Shown here: positions 1 to 10,076 of the stretch, piece by piece
Layout: each line of letters starts with the position of its first letter
Numbering within the stretch: position 1 is the first letter of the stretch
NCBI GenBank assembly: GCA_964608915.1
Contig: CAZSQA010000004.1
Location: 194,661 to 258,660, forward strand
Direction: 5' to 3'
Source of the DNA: QWQI01 sp964608915
Lineage (GTDB): Bacteria > Planctomycetota > Planctomycetia > Isosphaerales > Isosphaeraceae
Length of the DNA: 64,000 nucleotides
The notes under the pieces: generated by a model
Databases searched by the model: none
What the model was told of the DNA's origin: nothing
What the model saw: only the letters and a program-made list of their open reading frames with translations
Made by a program: the position numbers and the translations under genes

Positions 1-542
1 AGCACGACGGAAAAAGCGCCGGATTCCGCGACGGCCTGGGCGTCGTCGATGACTTTGCGTTCGTCCCGCTGCACCTTGTATCCGCCCAGGGCGTGCACAC
101 TCTGGGGCATCAGGCCGACGTGCCCCATTACGGGAATGCCGCAGGCGACCAGGGCCGCGATCGTCTTCGCGAAGTGCTGCCCGCCTTCGAGTTTGACAGC
201 CGTACAGCCCGTTTCCTTGAGGATCCGGGCGGCGGCGCGGATCGCCTGCTCAGGGGATTCGTGGTAGGTGCCGAACGGCAGGTCGGCGACGATCAGGGCA
301 CGCTGAGAGCCCCTCACGACCATTTCCGTATGGTAGATCATCTGATCCAGCGTCACCGCCAGGGTCGTCGGCCGCCCCTGAACGACCGTACCCAGTGAAT
401 CGCCGACGAGAAGCGAATCGACAACGCCCGTCCCATCCATCAGGCGGGCCATCGTGAAGTCCGCCGCCGTGATCACGACGATCGGTTCGCCCCCCTTGCG
501 GGCCAGAAATTCAGGAACGGTCACGGGACGAGGGCGGTTCAT
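1..542 (-). CDS. panB: 3-methyl-2-oxobutanoate hydroxymethyltransferase, N-terminal part (runs off the window)
   Basis: Ketopantoate hydroxymethyltransferase makes ketopantoate from 2-oxoisovalerate and methylene-tetrahydrofolate, the first committed step of pantothenate and CoA synthesis in the cytosol. About 180 N-terminal residues are visible. They include the family's metal and substrate segment VGDSLGTVVQG, then KLEGG and GHVGLMPQSVH, all in the expected order. The start is the ATG at 542-540; its first bases overlap the TGA of the upstream minus-strand membrane protein (ATGA), which suggests translational coupling. The C-terminal third lies beyond position 1. Confidence 0.93.
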   Translation of the reverse strand, partial: MNRPRPVTVPEFLARKGGEPIVVITAADFTMARLMDGTGVVDSLLVGDSLGTVVQGRPTTLAVTLDQMIYHTEMVVRGSQRALIVADLPFGTYHESPEQAIRAAARILKETGCTAVKLEGGQHFAKTIAALVACGIPVMGHVGLMPQSVHALGGYKVQRDERKVIDDAQAVAESGAFSVV

Positions 543-2134
543 GGGCGTTCGTTCGGGGCCATTGGTTCAGTCAAATTGTAGAGTACCAGACGACCGGAAC
601 GTTGGACAATCCGCCTTTCGTCGAGAATCGCTCCCAGAGCTTTGGCCTGCCGCTCCCATTCCGGGTCGGTCTCGATCGCCAGAAACCACGCCGCACCCTG
701 TTTCATGTAAAATCGCAGCAGTGCTTCAGGCGAAGGGCCTTCCAGATTCGCGCCGAAAGCCGCTGCGGCTCGTCGCTGGGCCGGTTCGGACCATTCCCAG
801 CGGAATCCGGGGCGATCGAAGGCATAAATCGCGGCTTCGTGACCGACGAACGGCCTTCCGGGCGTCGAGTTCAGCCAGGCCCGCACCCGCGAAATCTCCC
901 CGGCGAGCGGCTTCCACTCCGGCGGTGTTTCGTAGGTGTCCGCAGCCATGAGGATCGAAAGTGCCGCCATCAAAGCACCTCCGACAAAGCCGAGGTGCCT
1001 TACAGATAATCGATAGAACAGCGTCGAGCTGCCATGTTCGGAATCGATTCGGGCCATGAACCAACCGCCCAGAATCGCCAGAAACGGCGTCGGCACAAGC
1101 CAGTAATAGCTGTGGTGGGCCTTGCCGCCGACGATCACGAGCCAGCAGGCCAGCGCGATCGCCCATTGGCGAACCGCCCGATCACGCCGCCACAGCACCG
1201 GAACCAGCAGCCAAAGGAACGCTCCCGCTGGCGTCCAGGCACTGGCGAACAAGTTTCGGGCAATGGCTTCGAGGTTCGTGATCGAAAAGAGCGATAGCGG
1301 GCCAGGCGCATTGAGCCAGAATGCGAACCCGTCCGCGGAATGGCCTGCGGAATGCCCGGAGGACGAAAAGGTCAGCCACATGGCCCAGACATACCATGCC
1401 GCCGCAGGAACAAGCGTCGAGGCGAGAAAGCGGCGATTCGAATGTTGCGGTTTGCCCGGAGTTCGCGGATACGCCAGCCCGATCAGCAGTGGGGCCATCG
1501 TGGCCTTCGCAGCGATCGAACCGGCGAGAGCTGCCCAGGCGAGTGTCGGGTAAATATCGTCTTCACGTCCGGCGTCGATGGATTCGTCGGCCCGTCTTCG
1601 AAAGGCGACCCCTATCAGAAAGAGCCCGAGTGCGAACATGTCCGGCTGAAACGCGCGGGCGTAGCGGCACGTCACAGGCCAGGTGACGAAAAAGATCATG
1701 GCCCAGCCCGCGGCGGCGAGGCCGGAACGCCGGCGCGTGAGGTCGCCGATCGCCACAGCGCCGGCCAGCATGGCGGCCAGGGAGACGATACGGCCGCATC
1801 GTTCCAGGGGGAAGTCGCTGATCTGTTCGATCGTGGCCACGACCTGGGCGTAGATCGGCGGTTCGATCAGAAACCAGCTCGGAAACGGCCCGGTCTGCAG
1901 CCTCGGGTAGAGAAACGAACCGTCGCGGGTCAGGTCGCGGGCCACCATGGCGGTCGGAATCTGGCGGCCGATGTAGCCATCGAAGATCGGCTGGTCGATG
2001 TTCGAGACCTCCTGCCGGGCACGCACGAGGAGAACGGCGATCAGCAGAATCGCCGTCGACACGCCGAAAATTCGTGACCCAGGCATGGCGTCGTTCGGTC
2101 GGTTCGATTCTTCAGTTTCGTTGCCTTCCTTCAT
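539..2134 (-). CDS. Polytopic membrane glycosyltransferase, PMT/ArnT (GT39/GT83) type
   Basis: A 531-residue integral membrane protein with a short polar N-terminus and about ten hydrophobic segments. An acidic, luminal-type loop near residues 45-60 (NIDQPIFDGYIG) resembles the first loop of dolichyl-phosphate-mannose or ArnT transferases, which use polyprenyl-phosphate sugars as donors. The FQPDMFALG segment around residue 165 is also typical of the family. The acceptor cannot be told from sequence. It overlaps panB by four bases, although no functional link to pantothenate synthesis is obvious. A similar membrane protein lies at 3450-5021, so the area may serve envelope glycosylation (inference). 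Confidence 0.75.
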   Translation of the reverse strand: MKEGNETEESNRPNDAMPGSRIFGVSTAILLIAVLLVRARQEVSNIDQPIFDGYIGRQIPTAMVARDLTRDGSFLYPRLQTGPFPSWFLIEPPIYAQVVATIEQISDFPLERCGRIVSLAAMLAGAVAIGDLTRRRSGLAAAGWAMIFFVTWPVTCRYARAFQPDMFALGLFLIGVAFRRRADESIDAGREDDIYPTLAWAALAGSIAAKATMAPLLIGLAYPRTPGKPQHSNRRFLASTLVPAAAWYVWAMWLTFSSSGHSAGHSADGFAFWLNAPGPLSLFSITNLEAIARNLFASAWTPAGAFLWLLVPVLWRRDRAVRQWAIALACWLVIVGGKAHHSYYWLVPTPFLAILGGWFMARIDSEHGSSTLFYRLSVRHLGFVGGALMAALSILMAADTYETPPEWKPLAGEISRVRAWLNSTPGRPFVGHEAAIYAFDRPGFRWEWSEPAQRRAAAAFGANLEGPSPEALLRFYMKQGAAWFLAIETDPEWERQAKALGAILDERRIVQRSGRLVLYNLTEPMAPNERP

Positions 2135-2317
2135 GCGATATTACCCAGAGGCGGCTTGCCCATGACTCATGAAAGGCTGGCGAAGAGTTTTCGAGACGAG
2201 GGATGTACGGATTCTCGCGAAACCGGGGGCAATTTCCAACGAAATTTGATACCTTTTCGAAACGCGATCGAACCGACGGCAGCGCCGCCCGGATTTCGCA
2301 CCCTCCACCGAATCAGG

Positions 2318-3439
2318 ATGCCTTCGCCCATGCCCAAACCTCATCACGCCCCCGTTCGTGTCGCCATCATCGGAGCTGGCCAGGTCAGCGATTTCCATCA
2401 CGTACCGGGCCTGAAACTCGACCCCCGCGCCGAAGTGGCCGCTATCTGCGATCCGAACGCCGCCCTGCTCGCCCAGCGTGCGCAGCAATGGGGCATCGCC
2501 AAAACGACGACCGACTACAAGACGATCGTCGAAGACCCGAACATCGACGCCGTCGTCATCGCCACGCCGAATTTCACCCACCTGGAAATCTCCAACGCCG
2601 CCGCACGGGCCGGCAAGCACGTCATGTGCGAAAAGCCGCTGGCCCTGAACGCCGGCGAAGTGCGTGAAATGTACGAAACGGCCAGGGCCGCTGATGTCGT
2701 GCATATGACGGCCTTTACGTATCGTTTCGCCCCATCGATGCGCTACATGCGACATCTCGTCAAATCCGGTGCTCTGGGCACCCCGCGACATTTCCGTTCG
2801 CAGCGGTTCCTCGACCTTCCAGAAACCAGCTGGGGCTGGCGGCAATACAAGGACAAAGCCGGCGCCGGCGACCTGTTCGACATGACTATCCACCGCATCG
2901 ACTTCGCCATGGACCTGCTCGGGCCGATCAAGTCGATCTCAGGGGCACTGGCAACGTTCGCACCCCGCACTGCCACGCCTGACGGCGGATCCTGCCCTCC
3001 TTCGGATATCGACGACTGGTCCGCCCTGCTCGGCCTGTTCGAAAACGGAACCACAGGCGTCTGGGAAGGCACCGTTCTGGCCAAGGGGCACTATAAGGAC
3101 GGCACTCACCACGAATGGGCCGAAGTCAACGGCTCGGAAGGTTCGGCCGTCTATCGCATGCACGACCCGAACCACATCCTGCTGGGCAGCCATAAGCACG
3201 ACCTTCAGCCCGTGTCCGTACCGAAGGAATTCATGAAGCCCGAAGGCAGCCCCCGCGACGTTCACGCCGGTTTGCCGTCGACCGTGTTTCGGTATGACCT
3301 CGTCTTCGAATTCGTCAGTGCGATCGTCGAAGGCCGCGATGCCATGCCCGATTACCTGGACGGCTGGAAGGCCCAGGTCGTCGCCGACGCCACCATAAAA
3401 AGCTTCGACGAACGCCGCTGGGTCGACGTCGCGTTCTGA
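2318..3439 (+). CDS. Gfo/Idh/MocA family NAD(P)-dependent oxidoreductase
   Basis: A 373-residue cytosolic dehydrogenase of the glucose-fructose oxidoreductase/inositol dehydrogenase family, which oxidises or reduces sugars and sugar derivatives. The Rossmann motif VAIIGAGQVSDFHH is near the N-terminus, followed by the VIATPNFTH strand and the diagnostic CEKPLAL (catalytic lysine in EKP) near residue 107. The C-terminal half has the usual alpha/beta domain with DMTIHRIDFAMDLLG. The frame is open upstream to 2156, but family length and an AGG just upstream favour the ATG at 2318 (or 2330). Planctomycetes carry many paralogues; the substrate is not predictable. Confidence 0.9.
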   Translation: MPSPMPKPHHAPVRVAIIGAGQVSDFHHVPGLKLDPRAEVAAICDPNAALLAQRAQQWGIAKTTTDYKTIVEDPNIDAVVIATPNFTHLEISNAAARAGKHVMCEKPLALNAGEVREMYETARAADVVHMTAFTYRFAPSMRYMRHLVKSGALGTPRHFRSQRFLDLPETSWGWRQYKDKAGAGDLFDMTIHRIDFAMDLLGPIKSISGALATFAPRTATPDGGSCPPSDIDDWSALLGLFENGTTGVWEGTVLAKGHYKDGTHHEWAEVNGSEGSAVYRMHDPNHILLGSHKHDLQPVSVPKEFMKPEGSPRDVHAGLPSTVFRYDLVFEFVSAIVEGRDAMPDYLDGWKAQVVADATIKSFDERRWVDVAF

Positions 3440-3449
3440 TCGGATGCGT

Positions 3450-5021
3450 TCACTTTCGTTCCTGTTCGGCCGGGGGACGCACGCGGCGAAACAGCGTCAG
3501 CTTGAGAGGCGGCTGAATTGCGTAGTCCTTCGGCTCGAACTGCGAACGAATCGTGCGATCCATCTCCGGAAACTTGGCCAGCATCGACTCTTCGACGCCG
3601 ACGACGATCAGTTCCGACCGATCGATCGTCTGCCGCCATGCCCTCAACATCGGCTCGAACTCGTCGCCCGGCGTCATGGCCCAGAGCGGCGGAGGGTAGA
3701 AGGGCTCGCCCAGCACACCGGCACCGTAGCCGAACATGAATCCGATCAGGGTCGGACGATCGCCGATTTCCGCCCGGAGCTTGCCCCAGGCTTCGGCAAG
3801 ATCCGGCGGGCCGTAAAGTCCGTATCGTGATTCGACGGCCACATAGCGTGGGAGCACTTTCGTCGCCCTGTCGAAGTCGGCGTAATTGCCCAGAAGAGAG
3901 AGCCCCGAGAGCACGATCGCCAGGCCGGCGACCGCTTTCGGGCGGCCGCAGTATAGGCCCAGCCATGTCATTCCTGCCATCATGGCCATCCAGAACAGCC
4001 AGGCGTAGTACGTCCAGCCCCAGGCCAGGCCGTAGAAGAAGCAGACGAAGGCCGTATGAGCGGCGACGAGCATGACGACCAGTTCGCCCAGCCGATCGCG
4101 GAACGCATGGTCATGCATCCAGTTTTTCAGCCACCGGACGGCGATGACGAGTGAAAGAACGATCAGAAGGGCATTGATCGTGAGCCACGATGCGGACTGA
4201 GTGCCCAGGTAATATCCGGCCGTCGCACCCGGCATGTGCCAGATCTGTGAGCCCTGGCCACGAAAAAAGCCGAAATTCAGAGACTTGTAGACGTTCGTGC
4301 CCTGGCGCGGCAGCAGCAAGGTCGATGCGCTTTCCCAACCGAGCCAGGCGACGGTGACGCCGAAGCAGACGACGCCGGTCAGAGAAGCCGTGGCGACGAC
4401 CTTCAGGACATTTCGCACCCATGATCGCAAGTCGTGGCTGTCGAGCAGGATCCAGACAGCGAAGCTCGTCGCCATGATCAGGGCCATCGAAGGTTTCACG
4501 AACCACGTGATGACCGAAAGGCTCAAAGCCAGCGACAAACGCCCGGACGTTCCGGCCAGCACGGCCGCGGCGAGGAGCACCGGTTCGATCGCGTGCGAAG
4601 AACTGAGGAAATTCGTGCGATGGGTCGAAATGATCCAGCAGCAACCCACCGCCCAGGCCGCCGCCGGTGCGCCGATCCTGCGGGCGAAAAAGAACATGCA
4701 TGTGGCCAGCAAAACGACCGAAACCACGCCGAAGCGATAGATTCCGACCGGCGATTCGCCGAGCAAGCCAAGAGCGGCCTGAAAAATGCCGATCGAAAGA
4801 GCCCCATACTGGAACACATAATCGATTCCGGGCATCTTTCCGGCCCGAATCAGATCGATCGCGTGCCAGCTCGCACCGATATCGCCGAAGACGTAGCTCA
4901 TGAAGTTGTAGTCGAACGGTCGATTGGCCAGCAAACCAAGGGCTGTAAGCCCGGCGAACACGCATGGGCCGGCGATTTTCGACCAGCGAGCAGTTTGCGA
5001 GTTCTGTGATTCGACCGTCAT
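3450..5021 (-). CDS. Polytopic membrane protein, probable glycosyltransferase-like
   Basis: A 523-residue integral membrane protein with roughly ten hydrophobic helices and a soluble C-terminal tail of about 130 residues. The loop after the first helix (DIGASWHAIDLI, then GIDYVFQYGAL) has the acidic and aromatic pattern of the first extracytoplasmic loop of GT-C glycosyltransferases. I recognise no specific subfamily. It faces the Gfo/Idh/MocA gene tail to tail, with ten bases between the stops. The architecture echoes the gene at 539-2134, so a role in envelope polysaccharide or protein glycosylation is a reasonable guess. Confidence 0.65.
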   Translation of the reverse strand: MTVESQNSQTARWSKIAGPCVFAGLTALGLLANRPFDYNFMSYVFGDIGASWHAIDLIRAGKMPGIDYVFQYGALSIGIFQAALGLLGESPVGIYRFGVVSVVLLATCMFFFARRIGAPAAAWAVGCCWIISTHRTNFLSSSHAIEPVLLAAAVLAGTSGRLSLALSLSVITWFVKPSMALIMATSFAVWILLDSHDLRSWVRNVLKVVATASLTGVVCFGVTVAWLGWESASTLLLPRQGTNVYKSLNFGFFRGQGSQIWHMPGATAGYYLGTQSASWLTINALLIVLSLVIAVRWLKNWMHDHAFRDRLGELVVMLVAAHTAFVCFFYGLAWGWTYYAWLFWMAMMAGMTWLGLYCGRPKAVAGLAIVLSGLSLLGNYADFDRATKVLPRYVAVESRYGLYGPPDLAEAWGKLRAEIGDRPTLIGFMFGYGAGVLGEPFYPPPLWAMTPGDEFEPMLRAWRQTIDRSELIVVGVEESMLAKFPEMDRTIRSQFEPKDYAIQPPLKLTLFRRVRPPAEQERK

Positions 5022-6420
5022 AAGTTATCGACCCCGGGGAAATGCTGCGGTTGGACCGGCCTCCTGTGCTTCCTCGGGCGATACGAGCCGAGCCGGACCG
5101 ATGAACGACGAACACGTGACGAACTGGGCACCCTAACCGTAGCACATTTTCGGGCAATGCAGCAAAGGGCATGACTTGAGGATGCGGTCTGTTCCACGTG
5201 CTGGTATGACTGGGAACGACAATCGAACGTTCCGTGACTCATTGCGACTCATCAGCCGTCGTATGCGAAAGGAGAGTCAGAGTCACATGCAACGAAAGAA
5301 GGCGATGGATCCGGTAATGACGAATCTGGTTCTTGATGGAATTGTGTGGGTTCGGTTGGCGTTCCGCTTTCGGCCGTTCATTTACTCCGGTGCGTAACGA
5401 CCCAATCGTTGGCAACGCCCACGGAGATGCACAGCGACTCGAAATGTCCTGTCGGAGGTCGCAAATCTCATTCTGGGCATCGCTTGCGAGAACGCCGACC
5501 GTTGGTCCGGGGCTGAAATCGCTCGGGCCGTTGGCTCTTGATATCCGATGGCCTCAAGAAAGACGAATATGGATCCAGGCACGGAATCACCTACGAAATT
5601 CCATGAAGATCCATAAATCTCGAAGCCATGACATGCTTCCCCCCCCCCCCGTGAATCCTGGTCGAATGGCGTAAATGTTGTCAGCCAGTTCGTTCGAAGC
5701 ATTCCTGGATTCACCTGCGAAGGCGACATAACAGTTGCCGTTGTCGGATAATCCGGACATTATCGTGACCCATCCAGCTTCGCCGGTTGCGACAGTTCGA
5801 GCCAGTGTCGCAAAGTTGAAGAAATTGCTGAGGCCCTGACGAGTCTCTCATCTTTCGACCATTGCAGAACTTCGGCGAGCCCCTCGCATTTCGCGACCCA
5901 GTCGAGGCAGAAGGAGTCGCTGTTCCAAAGTTTTGTACGAGAAATCGACCAGATTGCGAATCGAACGACACACGCGGCTTGCTGGCATCGGCTTCATAGG
6001 GCTGATCGCGGGCAATCTCCGGATATGTCAGCTTTCGAAGGTGCCCGACTTGATCCGGTGCGAGCGTTAAAGCTGCCGACACACTTGAGGAATGCCGTTG
6101 TCGCGAAGCTCGATCGAACCGGTCGTACCGGACTTCGTGCGTGACGAATCCAGGCGACGGCGATCAGGAAAGCGGTGCGTCTTATTGGTTCTCGCTCATG
6201 AACGTGAACTTGCGTCTCACAAGTTCACGAATCATAATTCTGGGGTCGCAAGCACACCGAAGCCTGTGCCGAAGCCTTGAAGATCCATCGGCGACCGAGG
6301 GGGAATTCTCAGGCGGATCGTTCCGACTTCGGGACGAAACGTCTCAGAGGAGCGGTGTGTCTTCACAAGTACTGCGACATCCGTGCGAGAAGCCCTCAGG
6401 ACATTATCGGAATTTTTTCC
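5022..6420. other. 1.4-kb gap without a convincing gene
   Basis: No open frame here has recognisable domain content, a good ribosome site and planctomycete-like codon use together. The stretch is somewhat richer in A+T than its neighbours and holds a run of 12 C at 5639-5650. On the minus strand about 5850-5650 translates into a protein-like segment (GEAGWVTIMSGLSDNG, then VAFAGESRNASNELADN) that ends just after the C run, with further open sequence in another frame. This may be a decayed gene. The right-hand part should contain the promoter of the sigma factor gene at 6421. Confidence 0.45.
5639..5650. repeat. Homopolymeric C tract (12 C)
   Basis: Twelve consecutive C on the plus strand inside a gene-poor stretch. 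Tracts like this slip during replication and are also prone to sequencing error. On the minus strand the tract sits between two protein-like segments in different frames, so a length change there could join or separate them. Confidence 0.9.
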
Positions 6421-7023
6421 ATGACCGCCCCAATCTCACGAATGAGCCCGTCGCCGGAAGAACGTTCCGAGAAAAATTCGGAAAAAGCGGAAAGGGATTG
6501 GAGCAAGTTCATCGCAGTCTATGAAGCACTGCGTGATGCGGCACGTCGCCGCATGAGCGGACCGAACGACGAACTTTCGCTCGGGGCGACCGGGCTGGTG
6601 CACGAAGTCTTCCTAAAGCTGGAGAAAGTTCCGAAGGTCATCGATCACCCCGACCCGTCGTTTCTGTTCGCCTCCGGCTTACGGGCCATGCGGGAGATTC
6701 TCATCGACCGGGCGAAAGCTCGAGGGCGGCTCAAGCGGGGTGGCGGGCACGTCAAGGTTTTCCTGGATGAGGCGATCGAATACATCGAAGCTTCCGATTT
6801 CGACGTCCTGGAGATTCACGAAGCCCTGGGGCGACTGGAACGACTCGATCAGCGGCAGGCCATCATCGTTACCTTGCGGTACTTTCTGCGAATGACGAAC
6901 GTCGAGGTCGCTGCCCTGTTGGATGTTTCGGTTTCGACCGTGGAAAACGACCTGCGTTTTGCCCGGGCCTGGCTTCGACTGGAACTCAAAGACTTCGCTA
7001 CGGAGCCGCCTTCAGGTCGATGA
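6421..7023 (+). CDS. ECF RNA polymerase sigma factor, planctomycete/acidobacteria type
   Basis: A 200-residue sigma-70 family factor without region 1 or 3. Region 2 is visible around residues 30-95 (SLGATGLVHEVFLKL, then FASGLRAMREILIDRAKA). Region 4 with its helix-turn-helix lies around 135-185 (RQAIIVTLRYFLRMTNVEVA, then LDVSVSTVENDLRFARAWL). The frame extends upstream to 6277, but the ATG at 6421 gives the usual length. The gene lies 36 bases upstream of a Ser/Thr kinase in the same direction, a common planctomycete pairing in which the kinase is thought to control the sigma factor. No anti-sigma gene is present. Confidence 0.88.
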   Translation: MTAPISRMSPSPEERSEKNSEKAERDWSKFIAVYEALRDAARRRMSGPNDELSLGATGLVHEVFLKLEKVPKVIDHPDPSFLFASGLRAMREILIDRAKARGRLKRGGGHVKVFLDEAIEYIEASDFDVLEIHEALGRLERLDQRQAIIVTLRYFLRMTNVEVAALLDVSVSTVENDLRFARAWLRLELKDFATEPPSGR

Positions 7024-7059
7024 GGCTCCTGCGAAAAAACGGCAGAAAGCGACACGACC

Positions 7060-9423
7060 ATGAATCAGCGATGGCGGCGAATCCGCGAAGCCTTCGAAAG
7101 TCTGATGGATTTGTCCGAGGATGAACGTCGAGCCGAACTCGAGAAAATCGCCGCTTACGATTCGGATCTGGCCAGAGATGTCGCGATTCTGCTCGAAGAG
7201 GATGGCGCCGGTGGCTTCATGCCGCCACCGGACCCCATCCTGCCTTACGATTCGCTCGGCAAGCTCGCTCCGGGAACTCGTATCGGAAATTATAAAATTG
7301 GCCAGGTTCTGGGCGAAGGTTCGGCAGCTACCGTTTACCTGGCATCGAGGATCAAGGATTACGACAAGATCGTCGCAATCAAGGTGCTTCATGCTCATCT
7401 CGACGGAAATTCGTTCGTTCGATTCGAACTCGAACTGAAGGCTCTGGCATTGCTGGAGCATCCGAATATCGTGCGGCTCCTGGATGGCGGAACGGCGGAT
7501 TCGGGTTTGCTCTACCTGGTCACCGAATACATCGATGGCGAAAAACTCACCACGTATTGCGACAATCGTAAACTTCCGATCACGGAACGGGTCCGATTGA
7601 TCGCCTCAGCGGCACGCGCGATCGGCTATGCGCATGACAACAACGCATTGCATCGGGATCTCTGCCCTTCCAACGTGATGGTCACCCGCGACGGAACAGT
7701 GAAGGTCATCGACTTCGGACTCGTTCACTTACTGAAGCCGGATTCGAAGACGATCCAGACGACTCAGGGCATCACGATCGGAACGGCGGGATTCATCGCT
7801 CCGGAGCAGATTCTCGGCCTGGGAAGCCGGAACGGGTTCGCCGTCGATTGCTACGGAATGGGGGCGATCCTCTACCGGCTCATTACGGGCCGACTCACGT
7901 TCGACGGGAATTCGCCGTACGAAATCTGCCATGCGGCGACCACGAAAGAGCCCATTTCGCCACGAAAGATCAATCCGAAGATACCGAAGGATCTGGAAAC
8001 GATCGTTCTGAAGGCATTGGCGAAGGATCCCGCGGAACGGTTCGCCACGATGGAAGCCTTGGCCGAACAGCTCGATCGCTTTCTGGAAGGCAAGCCGCTC
8101 ACGATCCAGCCGCCGACCGCCCGAAAAAAGCTCGAAAAATGGGCGATCCGTCACCGCAAGTCCGTCGCGGCCTGGGCTGCGATCCTTGCGTCTCTGATGT
8201 TTCTGCTCCTGGGAATCCTCGTGTCGGCGAATTACCGCGTGAATCGATCGCTTGAGGAGGCACGAATTGACAGGGAACGTGCCGAAAGAACGACGAACGT
8301 CATCAGGGCATTCCTGCGGGATATGACTTTAGCGTCCGTCAGCTTGACGGAGTCGCTGCCATTGGGATCGAGCCGAACGCATGACTATCTGCAACGCATG
8401 GTCGATATCGCCGATCGAGCGAGCGTCGAGATACCGGCGAATCGAGAGGACCCGGAGTTTCTTTACCGGGCGGGCATCGCACATCATCATCTGGCTCGGT
8501 CCTTCGACGCCAGCAACGGGGAAGCGAATCGCCCGCTGACCCTTCAGCATTATGACCGTGCCGTCGATCTGTTCGGAACGGCCGCCCGATTACGCCCTGA
8601 CAAAGAATGGTTTCGATACAACCTCGCACGTAGCCTGGCGTTTCGGGCCTATGTGCATTTTGCGAACCGCGACCCGGAAAAAGCGGAAGCGGACGCACGC
8701 GAAGCTTCGAAAACGGCCGAAGCCTTGAACCGGGATTTTCCGGGCGACCCGGATTGGACCGATGCATTGGCATTTCATCACAACACATTGGCCGGGTTTC
8801 TCTACGGCCGATCGAAAATCGACGAAAGCCGACGTGAGGCTGAAGAAGGACTGAGAATCGCGCGTGATTTGATTTCGAGATTTCCGGACAAACCTGTCTT
8901 TCTGGCGAACGAATACCGGGCACTGACGATGCTGGCGGATATCGCGAACCGGGAGGAACGGCTGAAGGATGCTGCGAAATTGATTTCCGAAGCGATCATA
9001 GTCAACGAAATTCAAAAGCGGAAGGCGCCGGAGGATGGACATTACCATGAAGCCGCGAACATCTCGCTGCTCTCGAAACAAGCTGAGATCAGCCGACGGA
9101 TGGGCGAGATCAAAGATGCGGAGGACCAATATCAGGCAGCCATCGAAAGAGCGGACCGGATTTCGATTCGTCATCCCCAATTCGACATTTATGTCTTTCT
9201 GCCCCATCGGCTCAGAATCTCGAAAGGAAATCTGCATTTCGAGAATGGAGACGTCGAGCGAGCCGAAGCCATCTTTCGCGAAACGATCGATGCGATCGAA
9301 AAGCTCCATCAAGACCGGCCGGACCTGATCGAAGCCCGGACGATATTAGCGGAACTCTACGAATCGTGCCCCGTAATGACATTGCGGAATCCGGAACGGG
9401 CTCGTCTTCTGAAATCGAAGTAA
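7060..9423 (+). CDS. Transmembrane Ser/Thr protein kinase with C-terminal TPR-like repeats
   Basis: A 787-residue Hanks-type kinase. An N-terminal helical region of about 75 residues precedes the kinase domain (about 75-345), which has the glycine loop GEGSAATVYLA, the lysine in VAIKVL, the catalytic loop HRDLCPSNV, the metal-binding DFG in VIDFGLVHL, and APEQ. A single membrane helix follows at about residues 371-390. The remaining 400 residues, presumably on the other side of the membrane, are helical repeats of TPR type. All catalytic residues are present, so the kinase should be active. It is paired with the upstream ECF sigma factor, which may be its substrate (inference). Confidence 0.9.
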   Translation: MNQRWRRIREAFESLMDLSEDERRAELEKIAAYDSDLARDVAILLEEDGAGGFMPPPDPILPYDSLGKLAPGTRIGNYKIGQVLGEGSAATVYLASRIKDYDKIVAIKVLHAHLDGNSFVRFELELKALALLEHPNIVRLLDGGTADSGLLYLVTEYIDGEKLTTYCDNRKLPITERVRLIASAARAIGYAHDNNALHRDLCPSNVMVTRDGTVKVIDFGLVHLLKPDSKTIQTTQGITIGTAGFIAPEQILGLGSRNGFAVDCYGMGAILYRLITGRLTFDGNSPYEICHAATTKEPISPRKINPKIPKDLETIVLKALAKDPAERFATMEALAEQLDRFLEGKPLTIQPPTARKKLEKWAIRHRKSVAAWAAILASLMFLLLGILVSANYRVNRSLEEARIDRERAERTTNVIRAFLRDMTLASVSLTESLPLGSSRTHDYLQRMVDIADRASVEIPANREDPEFLYRAGIAHHHLARSFDASNGEANRPLTLQHYDRAVDLFGTAARLRPDKEWFRYNLARSLAFRAYVHFANRDPEKAEADAREASKTAEALNRDFPGDPDWTDALAFHHNTLAGFLYGRSKIDESRREAEEGLRIARDLISRFPDKPVFLANEYRALTMLADIANREERLKDAAKLISEAIIVNEIQKRKAPEDGHYHEAANISLLSKQAEISRRMGEIKDAEDQYQAAIERADRISIRHPQFDIYVFLPHRLRISKGNLHFENGDVERAEAIFRETIDAIEKLHQDRPDLIEARTILAELYESCPVMTLRNPERARLLKSK

Positions 9424-10076
9424 CCCGTTCCACGCCTGGATCGAGCCTCGCGGGAAAAATCCTCTCGCGCTCGTTTCGAAGCCGGAGGAGCACGGTCGTT
9501 CGATTTGCGATCCTTGAGACGGTTCTTCAGGGATTTCCGTGGGTTGTCGAGCGTCACATTCATGATCGATCTCATGGATGGATGCAAATTGCTGTCGGTA
9601 TTTCGGTTCGATCGGTTCGCATGACGTATGCGCCAGCTTGCCGGGTTTCGCCGCTTTCAGGCCGATTGCGATGATCGAAGCTTAAAACGCGATCGCCTTG
9701 GTTGGTTGTCCTGCACCGGATAGCTTTTTCATGAGACGATGCGACCCGATCCTGACCGATTCCGAAATGGAGATTCACCCACGAAAATCTCTGGAGATTC
9801 GCCATTTCTTGTCATCTCCTCGATGCGATCTCTTGACTTCGTCGAGTGACGATCCGCGACAGTGAGAACTGGCACGTGCCTGGGGAAATTCGATTCCGGC
9901 CTCAGATCGCGTATTCGTCCCGACCCCCAATGTCACGAGAGACAGACCCTGATGCGATGCTCGCGTCGAACGGTCTGGCGATGATGGGATCGCCGTCGCG
10001 AAGCGATATCGATCCGGGTTATGATGATCAACGGTTCGGTTTTTCACGATAGACGTCATTCTCTGGAGCGAGTCGC
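9424..10076. other. 0.65-kb intergenic stretch, nothing recognised
   Basis: Between the kinase and the serine hydrolase. No open frame has a good ribosome site or familiar domain, and I see no tRNA-like fold or clear terminator. The right end presumably carries the promoter of the gene at 10077. Confidence 0.4.
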
